Below are positions 36,775 through 45,828 of a stretch of DNA of 64,000 bases, piece by piece (the first letter of the stretch is position 1; each line of letters opens with the position of its first letter). The position numbers were made by a program, and so were the translations under genes. The notes under the pieces were generated by a model. That model saw only the letters and a program-made list of their open reading frames with translations. It was not told where the DNA came from and searched no databases. Source of the stretch: Necropsobacter rosorum (lineage in GTDB: Bacteria; Pseudomonadota; Gammaproteobacteria; Enterobacterales; Pasteurellaceae); contig CCMQ01000026.1 in NCBI GenBank assembly GCA_000751835.1, positions 1 to 64,000 on the forward strand, written 5' to 3'.

Positions 36775-38463
36775 ATGAAAATAAAAAATCCCATTTTACC
36801 TGGTTTTAATCCTGATCCTTCCATTATTAGAGTTGGAAATACTTATTATATCGCAACCTCAACATTTGAATGGTTTCCCGGAGTAAGAATTCATTCTTCT
36901 ACGGATTTGATTCATTGGGAATTAATCAAGAACGTATTAGACACAACTACATTACTGGATATGAAAGGAAACCCATCTTCGGGCGGCATCTGGGCTCCTG
37001 ATTTGTCTTATGCTGACGGATTATTTTGGTTAGTTTACACTGATGTAAAAGTTACCGACGGCGCATTCAAAGATATGACTAATTATTTAACGACCTCTAC
37101 AAATATTATGGGTCCCTGGTCTAATCCAATAAAATTAAATGGTATTGGTTTCGACGCGTCCCTATTTCACGATGATGACGGGAAAAAATATCTCATTCAA
37201 CAAACTTGGGATCATAGAGAATACCACCACCCATTTAATGGTATTACATTAACCGAATTTGACCCACAAAAAATGAAATTAAAACCTGAAACTCAACGCA
37301 CTATTTTTGAAGGAACTGACGTAAAATTAGTTGAAGGACCACATCTCTATAAGATTAACAATGAATATTATTTATTTACTGCTGAAGGCGGAACTGTTTT
37401 TACTCATCAAGAAGTAGTTTCCCGTTCTAAGACTCTCGATGCTTATTCATTTATACCTGCACCAAATACACCTTTTATTACTAATTTTGATACGCCATAT
37501 TCTTATTTACAAAAACAAGGACACGGCTCATTAGTTAATACACCAAACGGTGAATGGTATTATGCTTCACTTTGCGCACGACCTTGGAACCATAGCACCG
37601 AATCATCAACAGACCCGCGAGGTTGGTCAACACTAGGACGAGAAACAGCGATTCAAAAAGTTGAATTCGATACCGATGGGTGGCCATATATCGTAGGTGG
37701 ACACGGCGGAAATACTTTTGTTGATGCCCCGAAAAAAACAACGATTACCGATTTCTCCAAAGATCATTCTCAATATGATAAATTTGATTCTGAGAATTTA
37801 GACATAAATTGGAACACATTGAGAATCCCATTTACACCTTATATGGGGGAAACAGGCAATGGTGTTTTAAAATTAATCGGTCGAGGTTCTTTGGCAAATA
37901 CTCACGACTTGTCATTAATTGCCCGACGTTGGCAAGCATTTTATTTTGATGCCGAAACTAAAATTAAGTTTACACCTTTCTCTTATCAATCAATGGCCGG
38001 ATTAACTAATTATTATAACCACTCTCATTGGTCATGGATATTTATCACTAAAAATGATAAAAATCAAAAAGTTATTGAAGTTGCTGAAAATAGAGGAGGT
38101 GCACGAAATGGACAATATACTTCTTATTTAAAAGAAAATGCAATTATTATTCCTGAAAATACAGAATATGTCTGGTTTAAAACGAAAGTCCGTAAAAATT
38201 ATTATACTTATGAATATTCTTTTGATGGCAAACAATGGCAAGAAATTCCTGTAAAACTTGATGCTGCTATTTTATCTGATGATTATGTTTTACGCAGTTA
38301 CGGAGGATTCTTCACAGGAGCTTTTGTTGGACTCGCCGCTGTGGATTACTCAGGTTATGAGTCTACTGCCGAATTTAGTTATTTTGATTACAAAGAGTTA
38401 GGCGATACACAGTTACCTGATGGCTCCTTTAGTTGGGAAAGATCAGAACATCGTAATAAATAG
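36775..38463 (+). CDS. xynB: GH43 beta-xylosidase
   Basis: A 562-residue cytoplasmic glycoside hydrolase of family 43. It has no signal peptide. The five-bladed propeller catalytic domain (about 1-320) carries the general base Asp14 (GFNPDPSI), the pKa modulator Asp127 (GFDASLF) and the general acid Glu187 (VEGPHLYK). These match the positions in the Selenomonas xylosidase group. The C-terminal beta-sandwich (about 330-550) shapes the active site and typically limits the enzyme to short xylo-oligosaccharides; some relatives also cut arabinosides. It releases xylose from imported xylobiose for XylA and XylB. It shares the AT-rich composition of the transporter gene and ends at a good terminator. 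Confidence 0.93.
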   Translation: MKIKNPILPGFNPDPSIIRVGNTYYIATSTFEWFPGVRIHSSTDLIHWELIKNVLDTTTLLDMKGNPSSGGIWAPDLSYADGLFWLVYTDVKVTDGAFKDMTNYLTTSTNIMGPWSNPIKLNGIGFDASLFHDDDGKKYLIQQTWDHREYHHPFNGITLTEFDPQKMKLKPETQRTIFEGTDVKLVEGPHLYKINNEYYLFTAEGGTVFTHQEVVSRSKTLDAYSFIPAPNTPFITNFDTPYSYLQKQGHGSLVNTPNGEWYYASLCARPWNHSTESSTDPRGWSTLGRETAIQKVEFDTDGWPYIVGGHGGNTFVDAPKKTTITDFSKDHSQYDKFDSENLDINWNTLRIPFTPYMGETGNGVLKLIGRGSLANTHDLSLIARRWQAFYFDAETKIKFTPFSYQSMAGLTNYYNHSHWSWIFITKNDKNQKVIEVAENRGGARNGQYTSYLKENAIIIPENTEYVWFKTKVRKNYYTYEYSFDGKQWQEIPVKLDAAILSDDYVLRSYGGFFTGAFVGLAAVDYSGYESTAEFSYFDYKELGDTQLPDGSFSWERSEHRNK

Positions 38464-38490
38464 ACAAAGTACCAATTAAACATCAACGAA

Positions 38491-38526
38491 AAAGATTGTA
38501 GATAATATATCTGCAATCTTTTTTTA
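38491..38526 (+). terminator. Intrinsic terminator after the beta-xylosidase gene
   Basis: Stem AAAGATTG-AGATA pairing with TATCT-CAATCTTT around a short loop (one G-T type mismatch), followed by TTTTTTT, 28 bp after the stop codon. Confidence 0.8.
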
Positions 38527-38570
38527 TAATATGAACACACAAAAATATATGATCATTTTTATGGTGGGTT

Positions 38571-38598
38571 TTGCAATCAATCATGACTACTATACAAT
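38571..38598 (+). promoter_or_regulatory. Promoter of xylR
   Basis: TTGCAA (38571-38576), 16-bp spacer, TACAAT (38593-38598), 37 bp before the xylR start. It lets xylR be expressed apart from the upstream xyloside genes. Confidence 0.5.
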
Positions 38599-38635
38599 AT
38601 TTTCTATTTCCTAGTCCGTATTTGAAGGAACACAA

Positions 38636-39811
38636 ATGACGCAAACATCAGCCTATCCTCGTATCGCATTATTATTTAACGCCAATAAAGTCTATGACCG
38701 TCAAATCGTTGCCGGGGTCGGGCAGTATTTGCAGGCGTCGCAGTGTACTTGGGATATTTTCGTGGAAGACGATTTCGTTTACCACAAAGAAACTATTGAA
38801 AGTCTGTCTATCGACGGTATTATTGCGGATTTTGATGATCCGGAAACGGCTGAACGGCTGCAATCCGTCGATATTCCGACTGTCGCTGTCGGCGGTTCGT
38901 ATCGTAATCCGGCGTATTATCCGCCGCGCCCTTATGTCGCCACAGATAACGATGCGCTGGTGGAAATGGCATTTTTACACCTTAAGCAGAAAGGGATTAC
39001 CCATTTCGCCTTTTATGGTCAGCCTTCCCCTTGCGAACGGCATTGGGCCATCGAACGGCAAAACGCCTTTTCCGCCTTAATGGATAAATATGCTTATGCC
39101 AAAACGATTTATCCGGGCGAACATATCAACTCGCAAAACTGGCTACAGGCACAGGCGCGTTTAGGTCAATGGATCGCCGCGCTGCCCGAACATACCGGCA
39201 TTATCGCCGTTACCGACGCACGGGCGCGCCATTTGCTGCAAGCCTGTGAATATCTGAAAATCGCCGTTCCGGAACAACGCTGCGTGATTGGGATTGATAA
39301 TGAAGAACTGATCCGCTATTTGTCGCGCATTTCCCTGTCTTCCGTATCGCAAGGCACCAAACAAATCGGTTATCAGGCGGCTAAATTGCTGCATTACATG
39401 CTAAACGGGCAAACCGTCAGCCATAAACCGATCCTGATCCCGCCGGTGAAAGTGGAAGAACGCAGCTCGACCGATTACCGCTCGCTGCGTGATCCGCTGG
39501 TGATTCAAGCCATGCACTATATTCGCCACCGCGCCTGCCAGGGCATTAAAGTGGAGCAAGTACTCGATCACCTGCGCACCTCCCGCTCTAATCTGGAGCT
39601 ACGCTTTAAGGCGGAAATGCATAAAACCGTACATCAGGTTATTCATGAGGAGAAAATGAGCCGCGCGGTGAATTTATTACGCCAATCGGACATTTCCATT
39701 CAGGAAATCGCCGAAGTTTGCGGCTATCCGTCATTACAGTATTTCTATTCGGTATTCAAAAAAGAACAGCACCAAACCCCGAAAGAATTTCGCGAACGCA
39801 ATCAGGGATAA
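38636..39811 (+). CDS. xylR: Xylose operon regulator XylR
   Basis: A 391-residue activator. The N-terminal periplasmic-binding-like domain (about 1-275) senses D-xylose, and an AraC-type DNA-binding domain lies at about 285-391. It follows E. coli XylR (392 residues): RIALLFNANKVYDRQIV, EDDFVYHKETIESLSIDGIIADFDDP, HWAIERQNAF and VIGIDNEELIRYLSRISLSSV. The two HTH regions are HLRTSRSNLELRFKAEM and EIAEVCGYPSLQYFYSVFKKE. It should activate xylA and probably the divergent xyloside genes. Composition is back to the local norm, unlike the AT-rich pair before it. Confidence 0.95.
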   Translation: MTQTSAYPRIALLFNANKVYDRQIVAGVGQYLQASQCTWDIFVEDDFVYHKETIESLSIDGIIADFDDPETAERLQSVDIPTVAVGGSYRNPAYYPPRPYVATDNDALVEMAFLHLKQKGITHFAFYGQPSPCERHWAIERQNAFSALMDKYAYAKTIYPGEHINSQNWLQAQARLGQWIAALPEHTGIIAVTDARARHLLQACEYLKIAVPEQRCVIGIDNEELIRYLSRISLSSVSQGTKQIGYQAAKLLHYMLNGQTVSHKPILIPPVKVEERSSTDYRSLRDPLVIQAMHYIRHRACQGIKVEQVLDHLRTSRSNLELRFKAEMHKTVHQVIHEEKMSRAVNLLRQSDISIQEIAEVCGYPSLQYFYSVFKKEQHQTPKEFRERNQG

Positions 39812-39815
39812 ACTC

Positions 39816-39872
39816 AAAGTGCGGTCAGTTTAAAAACAGATTAAAAACTGACCGCACTTTTTAGTTTTTTTG
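39816..39872. terminator. Uptake-signal terminator between xylR and the apiose operon
   Basis: A perfect 16-bp inverted repeat (arm AAAGTGCGGTCAGTTT, 39816-39831 with 39845-39860) with a 13-base loop, followed by TTAGTTTTTTT. Both arms contain a full uptake signal core, so it doubles as a transformation signal and a bidirectional intrinsic terminator for the convergent genes. Confidence 0.85.
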
Positions 39873-39922
39873 ACGGGTGCTTAAAATGATATATCAAGCA
39901 CTTTCCGATTAATTACCATCCA

Positions 39923-41341
39923 CTAATGGTAATAACAATCAACACCCAGATATTTGGTAAACGCTTCATATAATATTTTCGCGCAAGAAGAATGGTTCAT
40001 TGCCACATGATGTTCAAAGCCGTTATTGCAGATATAAGCAAGTAACCGCTCTAATTCCTTAACCTGAATAACCGCACGGCAGCCAACGGTATCTAATTCA
40101 TCATCAACAAATTGACCTTCGCCCACATAGGCTTTTAGCCGACCGTCAAAATCATCCGTCGATAGTCTGAAATAGGTTAACGGCCCGGATTTCATCCGAC
40201 CGTTAATTGCGCCGCAGGTATTCTCGCAGCCCACCGTAGTACCGATAATATCTGCTGTACTCATAAACGGGTCGCGCAGTTCTTCCGTTGCATAATTACC
40301 ACAGTGAAACATGACACATTTATCTCGTTCATTGCCGAAATTATTATTCCAATCGGCAATAGAAGCCGGTTTCATTGATGCAATCGACAGCGCATACATG
40401 GATAACGCCCCCATAACATCCACTTCACAGGCACTTGGCATTAACTGACCAGACATTACGCTCATAATAGAGCAAACATTGATGCCCAACGTATTCTGTA
40501 AAGACGTCCAGCATTGAATGGCTGTCGTATCAATATCGTTTTCGACAATCCAGTTGCTTATCACGACGAATAATTTTGCCATCATAAATAACTTATCCTG
40601 CGGAATTGCTGAGGTATCGGCGTTGTTTTTTAGCAATTGTAATTTTTCGGCAATACGCAGATCATCATCCTGCAAACTGTTCACGCCGGTAAAAATCTCA
40701 GATAAATCGATGGTTTCCACTGAAATACCCAGCCGTTCCAGTAATTTCTCACTGTAACGTACGGTATTAAACCCGCTCGGACGCGCACCAATTGCACCGA
40801 TACGGCAACCTTTTAAGGCGTAAACCACACGACAAACCGAAATAAATGAGAGCAGATCTTGTTTGAATACTTCGCCGGTTAACGCACAGGTATGCTGGGA
40901 AGTCAAGCTAAACGGAATACCGTACTGACGTAAGTTATTGCAAAGCGAAATTTTACCGCAAAAGCTGTCACGACGCGTTGCCAATCCCATTTTATGCAAT
41001 TCATCATCTTCCGCCTGAACCAAAACCGGTACATTTAAGCCCGACAGACGAATAGTTTCAGAAATGGCTTTTTCATCACCAAAATTTGGCAGTAAAACCA
41101 CGATTCCCTGAATTTCATCACGGTATTTTTTAAGTAATTGTGCGGCAACTTTAGCATCCTGATGGGTTTCGATACCGCCGTAATTGGTCTCTTTCTCACT
41201 CAACATCACTGTGTTAATGCCTAATTCTTTAAAAATGCGTTCTGCGTCGCGTCGTGCATCATCCACTAAATAGCTGGGAAAAAATCCACGGTTACCGATT
41301 AACACTGCAATCGTCATTTGTTTCAATGCTTTTCTCATCAT
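39923..41341 (-). CDS. Sugar isomerase of the FucI/AraA superfamily, predicted D-apiose isomerase
   Basis: A 472-residue protein of the L-fucose/L-arabinose isomerase superfamily, which uses Mn2+ to interconvert aldoses and ketoses. Visible features are TIAVLIGNRGFFPSYLVDDAR at the start, GAIGARPSGFNTVRYSEKLL, QCWTSLQNTLGINVCSIMS, PSACEVDVMGALSMYALS and HHVAMNHSS near the end, with the Glu and Asp likely to bind metal in CEVDVMGA. It is not AraA or FucI proper. The adjoining kinase, split transketolase and ribose-type transporter match the D-apiose pathway described for Actinobacillus succinogenes, in which an isomerase makes D-apulose. Last gene of the operon, 12 bp after the kinase, with GGAG before the ATG. 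Confidence 0.78.
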   Translation of the reverse strand: MMRKALKQMTIAVLIGNRGFFPSYLVDDARRDAERIFKELGINTVMLSEKETNYGGIETHQDAKVAAQLLKKYRDEIQGIVVLLPNFGDEKAISETIRLSGLNVPVLVQAEDDELHKMGLATRRDSFCGKISLCNNLRQYGIPFSLTSQHTCALTGEVFKQDLLSFISVCRVVYALKGCRIGAIGARPSGFNTVRYSEKLLERLGISVETIDLSEIFTGVNSLQDDDLRIAEKLQLLKNNADTSAIPQDKLFMMAKLFVVISNWIVENDIDTTAIQCWTSLQNTLGINVCSIMSVMSGQLMPSACEVDVMGALSMYALSIASMKPASIADWNNNFGNERDKCVMFHCGNYATEELRDPFMSTADIIGTTVGCENTCGAINGRMKSGPLTYFRLSTDDFDGRLKAYVGEGQFVDDELDTVGCRAVIQVKELERLLAYICNNGFEHHVAMNHSSCAKILYEAFTKYLGVDCYYH

Positions 41342-41353
41342 CTTTCACTCCAA

Positions 41354-42835
41354 TTAATGTGTCTGAAATCTTGTTCTCTGTACTGCAATTTTCCAGCCCT
41401 GATAATTTTTTTCCATTACATCCGATATCGCATTTGGTGTAATAACATTTACCTTTCTCGGCAAAGCAGACAGTTGCTTATAATCGCCCCACCAACCTAA
41501 AGCTTTACCTGCCAGATATGCCGCCCCCAAAGCGGAAACCTCCGCCACCTCACTGCAAATAATAGTACGCTGCAGCAGATCCGCCTGAAATTGCATCAAC
41601 CAACGATTTTTAGTCGGTCCACCATCTACCGAGAGTATCTCCAATTTATGACCGAGCGTTTGTTCCATCGCAAAAAACAGATCGGCCACCTGATATGCTA
41701 CGGATTCCATCGCCGCTCGGGCGACCACGGACGGAGTTGCCGCATCAGTTAATCCGCAAATCATACCGCGCGCCTCAGAATCCCAATAAGGAGCACCCAA
41801 ACCTGCCAATGCAGGAACAAAATATACGCCACCGTTACCCGCAGCTGATTGTGCCATATCACTTAACATAGCGACATTGTCCAGCCCCAATAATCTGGAT
41901 GCGAATCCCAGCGCCGAACCGGTATGGGTAATATTGCCTTCCAGCGCCAAACTCAATTCTCCATCATGCCAGGCGACGGTAGAACTTACACCAAAATTTT
42001 GGTGTGAAATCGAACCGCACTTTGTCATCAATGAACTGCCTGTACCGTAAGTCGCTTTAACTACGCCGTTATTAAAACCACCCTGCCCGTATAAAGCGGC
42101 ATGGGAATCACCTATCTGTGCCATAATCGGAATACCATCGGGCAAACTGCCACAGCCCTGAGTTTCCCCACGATAACCGTTGGACGGCAGAATTTCCGGC
42201 AAACATGACAAAGGGATACCGAACAAATCCAGTAACTGCGGATCCCATTGCGCCGTATGTAAATTAAATAACTGGTAGCGCGAGGCATTGGAATAATCAG
42301 TAACAAACGCTTTACCGCCGGTTAATTGCCAAACCAGCCATACATCGACGGTACCGACACAGATTTCACCGCGCTCAGCCCGTCTAACACCGTCCTCAAT
42401 CGCATTCAATAACCATTTGATCTTGGAGGCGGGAAACAGCGGATCCAATACTGACCCGGTTAATTCCTGAATCATTGCGGCTTGTGGCAACGTTGCAATA
42501 GTACGACACAAGGTTTCCGAACGCCGACATTGCCAGCTAATTAAGGGAGACAAAGGCTCACCCGTGTCTCGACGCCAAGCCAATACGGATTCGCGCTGAT
42601 TACTGATCGCGATCCCTTTTAAATCAGTCGGATTTAACAAATTAATACAAAAATCAACCGCACTTTTCGTCGCCGTCCAGATAGTCAAAGGATCCTGTTC
42701 CGCCCATCCCGGATACGGATGAGTCAATTGCACGGGAACACTGCCTTTAGCCAGAATACTTCCGTCAATACCTACAGCGACCGCTTTTGCATTCGTCGTC
42801 CCTTCATCAATCGCAATAATAAAAGGTTGTGCCAT
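41354..42835 (-). CDS. FGGY-family kinase, predicted apulose kinase
   Basis: A 493-residue FGGY kinase with a glycerol-kinase-like build. It has AIDEGTTNAKAVAVG (phosphate 1), GIAISNQRESVLAWRRDTGEPL, TYGTGSSLMTK (phosphate 2) and GGVYFVPALAGLGAPYWDSEARG. The adenosine-site region is ILSVDGGPTKNRWLMQFQAD. Glycerol kinase specificity is unlikely given the operon. In the D-apiose pathway this position is filled by apulose kinase, which makes apulose 4-phosphate. It starts after AAAGGAGCAACC. A 113-bp gap with an uptake signal (42932-42940) separates it from the upstream transketolase gene, and two more signals lie within (42014-42022, 42657-42665). Confidence 0.78.
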   Translation of the reverse strand: MAQPFIIAIDEGTTNAKAVAVGIDGSILAKGSVPVQLTHPYPGWAEQDPLTIWTATKSAVDFCINLLNPTDLKGIAISNQRESVLAWRRDTGEPLSPLISWQCRRSETLCRTIATLPQAAMIQELTGSVLDPLFPASKIKWLLNAIEDGVRRAERGEICVGTVDVWLVWQLTGGKAFVTDYSNASRYQLFNLHTAQWDPQLLDLFGIPLSCLPEILPSNGYRGETQGCGSLPDGIPIMAQIGDSHAALYGQGGFNNGVVKATYGTGSSLMTKCGSISHQNFGVSSTVAWHDGELSLALEGNITHTGSALGFASRLLGLDNVAMLSDMAQSAAGNGGVYFVPALAGLGAPYWDSEARGMICGLTDAATPSVVARAAMESVAYQVADLFFAMEQTLGHKLEILSVDGGPTKNRWLMQFQADLLQRTIICSEVAEVSALGAAYLAGKALGWWGDYKQLSALPRKVNVITPNAISDVMEKNYQGWKIAVQRTRFQTH

Positions 42836-42948
42836 GGTTGCTCCTTTTTATTTCCTTTCTTTGATAAGGAAAAGATAGGAAGAATTTAAACGCTCTTTTC
42901 CGGACTCGTGATATAAAATACGCAAAATTTCACCGCACTTTTACTCAC

Positions 42949-43884
42949 TTAAACCAATGTCAGTGCAGTTTCCAACACACTTTGCGCATCAATACCATGA
43001 TATTTACGCATAGACTGACGATCCGCCGCCAGTGCGTATTGTCCGTCGGCGATACCTAACCGTTTTAACTTAATCGGCGCGCCCTGTTCCGCTAAAACCT
43101 CCGCGACCAGACTACCAAGTCCGCCGTTGACGTTATGTTCTTCTACGGTAATTACAGCCTGACAATCTCTCACCGCGGTAAATAAGGCTTCCGTGTCGCA
43201 AGGACGAAGAGATGGCACATTGATTACCGTGACTTTCATCCCTTTTTCCGCCAATAATTCAGCAGCGGAAACAATTTCATATACAGTAGAACCCATTGCA
43301 ATTAGAGCAATTTGCTCTCCTTTCTGTAGTACATCAATTTTACCCGGCTCAAAACGGTAGTCTTCTTCATGAATTTCCGGCAATTCCTTACCGTCCAAGC
43401 GAATATATATCGGCCCGACATAATTAATGGCGTAATCAATAATCTGCCGGCATTCCAGCGGGCTAGACGGCGCAAAAATCTGAATATTACCAAAACCGCG
43501 CATAATACTGATATCATCCAGACTGTGATGCGTGCTTGCCAGCGGGCCATAGCTGGCACCGGCATTCAAACCGAACAATTTGACGTTATTATTGTTGTAG
43601 CACACATCCACTTTCACCTGTTCGTTCGCGCGCGATACCAAAAACGGTGCGGCATTACAGGTCACCGCCACTTTGCCGCCCAAGGCAAGCCCCGCCGCAC
43701 AGCCAACCATTGTCTGCTCTGCAATACCGACATTCACCAAACGATTGGGAAAAGCGTTGATGAAGGGCGTAATTTTGGCCGTGGAGGTGGAGTCCGCCAC
43801 GACCGGCACTAAATCTACACCGTTTTCGACCGCACGAATAAAACGCTCGACCATAATGTTGGTTAAATGTTCTGCCTTATTCAT
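42949..43884 (-). CDS. aptB: Transketolase C-terminal subunit, predicted apulose-4-phosphate transketolase B
   Basis: A 311-residue protein equal to the pyrimidine-binding and C-terminal domains of transketolase. It contains VNVGIAEQTMVGCAAGLALGG with the conserved catalytic Glu that activates thiamine diphosphate. YGPLASTHHSLDDISIMRGF and a C-terminal domain with VITVEEHNVNGGLGS follow. It needs the companion N-terminal subunit, whose gene overlaps its start by 8 bp. Split transketolases occur in several sugar operons. Here the neighbours suggest transfer of a two-carbon unit from apulose 4-phosphate to glyceraldehyde 3-phosphate, giving xylulose 5-phosphate and dihydroxyacetone phosphate. 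The symbol follows my memory of the named Actinobacillus succinogenes pathway. Confidence 0.75.
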   Translation of the reverse strand: MNKAEHLTNIMVERFIRAVENGVDLVPVVADSTSTAKITPFINAFPNRLVNVGIAEQTMVGCAAGLALGGKVAVTCNAAPFLVSRANEQVKVDVCYNNNNVKLFGLNAGASYGPLASTHHSLDDISIMRGFGNIQIFAPSSPLECRQIIDYAINYVGPIYIRLDGKELPEIHEEDYRFEPGKIDVLQKGEQIALIAMGSTVYEIVSAAELLAEKGMKVTVINVPSLRPCDTEALFTAVRDCQAVITVEEHNVNGGLGSLVAEVLAEQGAPIKLKRLGIADGQYALAADRQSMRKYHGIDAQSVLETALTLV

Positions 43885-44707
43885 CTTTAAGCTCCTCTAA
43901 CGCTAATTCGACTTCTTCACCTTTCGGTACTTTGTGGTGCCATTCCGGTTTGCCCTGAATAAAGGAAATGCCCGCCCCTTTTATGGTGTGTGCAATCACT
44001 ACGATCGGCTTGCCCTGCGGTTTCAGCCCCTCCAACGTATCGACTACGGAATGCACATCATTACCCCGGCATTCGTGTACCTCCATACCAAAAGCCTTCC
44101 ATTTTTGATCAAGCGGATCCGTGTTCATAATATCTTTGGTAAACCCGGCCAGCTGTAGTGTATTTTTATCATTAATAATAATTAGATTGTCCAGCTTGTA
44201 ATGTGCTGCCACCAAAGCGGCTTCCCAGTTACTGCCTTCATCCAGTTCACCGTCACCGGTCAATACATAAATTTTGCGCTGATTACCGCTTTTCTTGGCA
44301 GCAAGCGCCAGCCCAACCGCCACCGGCAAGCCATGCCCCAGCGCACCAGTATTTAGCTCGACTCCCGGAGTTTTCTGTTTAACCGGATGACCGGGCAGTT
44401 TAGAATCTGCATGCTGATAGGTAGGCAGCCATTCTTGCGGAATATAACCTGCTTCCGCCAAACAGCAATAATACCCCCCTGCGCCATGGCCTTTCGATTG
44501 AATATAAATATCTCGTTTAGGATCGTCGAGTCTGTCCGGCGCACAGTTCAGTACTCTGAAATACAACGATGCCAGAATATCCACCTGAGATAAATCCGCT
44601 CCAGTGTGTCCGCCCGCCGGACTGTTGGCATTCATTACGACAATATTGCGGCGGATCGCTTTTGCTTTCTGCTCAATATCTGCGTAAGAAAGTTTATATG
44701 GATTCAT
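43877..44707 (-). CDS. aptA: Transketolase N-terminal subunit, predicted apulose-4-phosphate transketolase A
   Basis: A 276-residue protein equal to the thiamine-diphosphate-binding domain of transketolase. It contains MNANSPAGGHTGADLSQVDI, SKGHGAGGYYCCLAEAG and GALGHGLPVAVGLALAAK. The ThDP/Mg2+ motif GDGELDEGSNWEA leads to LDNLIIINDKNTLQLAG. Its 3' end overlaps the C-terminal subunit gene by 8 bp, indicating coupled production of a heteromeric enzyme. It starts after AAGGAGTAAGT, 63 bp from the permease gene. That gap holds a strong palindrome, so the catabolic genes may have their own promoter. Confidence 0.77.
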   Translation of the reverse strand: MNPYKLSYADIEQKAKAIRRNIVVMNANSPAGGHTGADLSQVDILASLYFRVLNCAPDRLDDPKRDIYIQSKGHGAGGYYCCLAEAGYIPQEWLPTYQHADSKLPGHPVKQKTPGVELNTGALGHGLPVAVGLALAAKKSGNQRKIYVLTGDGELDEGSNWEAALVAAHYKLDNLIIINDKNTLQLAGFTKDIMNTDPLDQKWKAFGMEVHECRGNDVHSVVDTLEGLKPQGKPIVVIAHTIKGAGISFIQGKPEWHHKVPKGEEVELALEELKDE

Positions 44708-44717
44708 ACTTACTCCT

Positions 44718-44745
44718 TATATATTCCAAATTGAATATATATTCA
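44718..44745. promoter_or_regulatory. Palindromic operator candidate inside the apiose operon
   Basis: Two nested inverted repeats: TATATATTC-N6-GAATATATA (44718-44741) and the overlapping perfect palindrome TGAATATATATTCA (44732-44745). Both lie in the 63-bp gap between the permease and transketolase genes. The same GAATAT/ATATTC words recur at 48994-49025, before the binding-protein gene, so both may bind the SorC-type regulator. Confidence 0.5.
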
Positions 44746-44770
44746 TTAAAATAAAAAAATAACCAATAAA

Positions 44771-45808
44771 TTATGCTTTCTGCGAAGCAACCGCGACCTT
44801 ATATTGAAGCCGATTTTGCATCTGATCGATAATAACAGCGACAATAATCACAATACCTTTGATCACCATTTGCCAGAATTCGCTAACGCCCATCATGACA
44901 AGACCGTCGGCTAAAATCCCAATGACGAACGCACCGATCAACGTTCCACCAATAGTTCCCCTTCCGCCTGCCAATGAGGTTCCGCCCAGCACTACCGCCG
45001 CAATCGCGTTCATTTCAAAGGCGTTACCTGTGGCAGGATGGCTGGCAACTAATTGTGAAGTGACAACAATACCTGCAAGAGCGGCACATAAACCCGATAT
45101 GGTATATACCCAGACTTTCACGTTATTAACTTTGATACCCGATAATTCCGCGGCCCGTTCATTATCACCAATCGCATACACATGGCGGCCAAAAGGGAGT
45201 TTTTTAGCCACATAGGCGATAATTCCAGCCACAATAAACATCAGCCAGATAGCATAAGGCACACCAAACAGGCTGCCGGCGCCTATTACCTCAAATCCTA
45301 TATTGCCTAACTGCGGATTACCCGACAACCCTGGAAAAGTCTCACCGTTAGAGGTTAGCATCGCTGCACCGCGGAAAATATACATCGTACCTAAAGTACA
45401 AATAAAAGGCGCAACGCTATAGCGCGTAATAATAAATCCGTTCAATGCGCCCATTAATCCACCGAGTAACAATACCAAAGGTATAATAACCCAAACGCTC
45501 GGGAAAATAGCGATACCAAACATAGGCAGCACGATTCCTTTGGAAATAAGATAGCCTGCGACCATTCCGCACAAACCCAAAATGGCTCCGATAGATAAAT
45601 CAATACCTGCCGTGATAATGACAAAGGTAATTCCCAGCGCCAGCAATGCATTAATTGAAATATGCTTAACCATAATAATCAGGCTTGATGGGTTGAGAAA
45701 ACCGTCAACAGTCAACGTAAAAAACGCTGAAATAATAATTAATGCAATAAATGTTCTTAATTTTAAAAGCAACAATATGACATTGCCTGATGAAGCCGAA
45801 TTCGACAT
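44771..45808 (-). CDS. Ribose-type ABC permease of the apiose locus
   Basis: A 345-residue inner-membrane permease of the RbsC/CUT2 family. It has ten or so hydrophobic segments, the loop ITFVIITAGIDLSIGAILGL and the ATPase-contact region GDNERAAELSGIKVNNVKVW. Its gene is 20 bp after the ATPase gene and part of the transporter half of the operon (binding protein, DUF2291 lipoprotein, ATPase, permease). Import of D-apiose is inferred from the catabolic genes downstream; ribose or xylose are the fallback possibilities. Confidence 0.87.
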   Translation of the reverse strand: MSNSASSGNVILLLLKLRTFIALIIISAFFTLTVDGFLNPSSLIIMVKHISINALLALGITFVIITAGIDLSIGAILGLCGMVAGYLISKGIVLPMFGIAIFPSVWVIIPLVLLLGGLMGALNGFIITRYSVAPFICTLGTMYIFRGAAMLTSNGETFPGLSGNPQLGNIGFEVIGAGSLFGVPYAIWLMFIVAGIIAYVAKKLPFGRHVYAIGDNERAAELSGIKVNNVKVWVYTISGLCAALAGIVVTSQLVASHPATGNAFEMNAIAAVVLGGTSLAGGRGTIGGTLIGAFVIGILADGLVMMGVSEFWQMVIKGIVIIVAVIIDQMQNRLQYKVAVASQKA

Positions 45809-45828
45809 AACACCTCCGTAAATATTTG

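Noticed and set aside
39923-41341. Second araA or fucI gene
   Set aside because: The protein belongs to the same superfamily but lacks the AraA landmarks seen at 20610-22097, and the neighbours (split transketolase, kinase, importer) fit the apiose pathway better.
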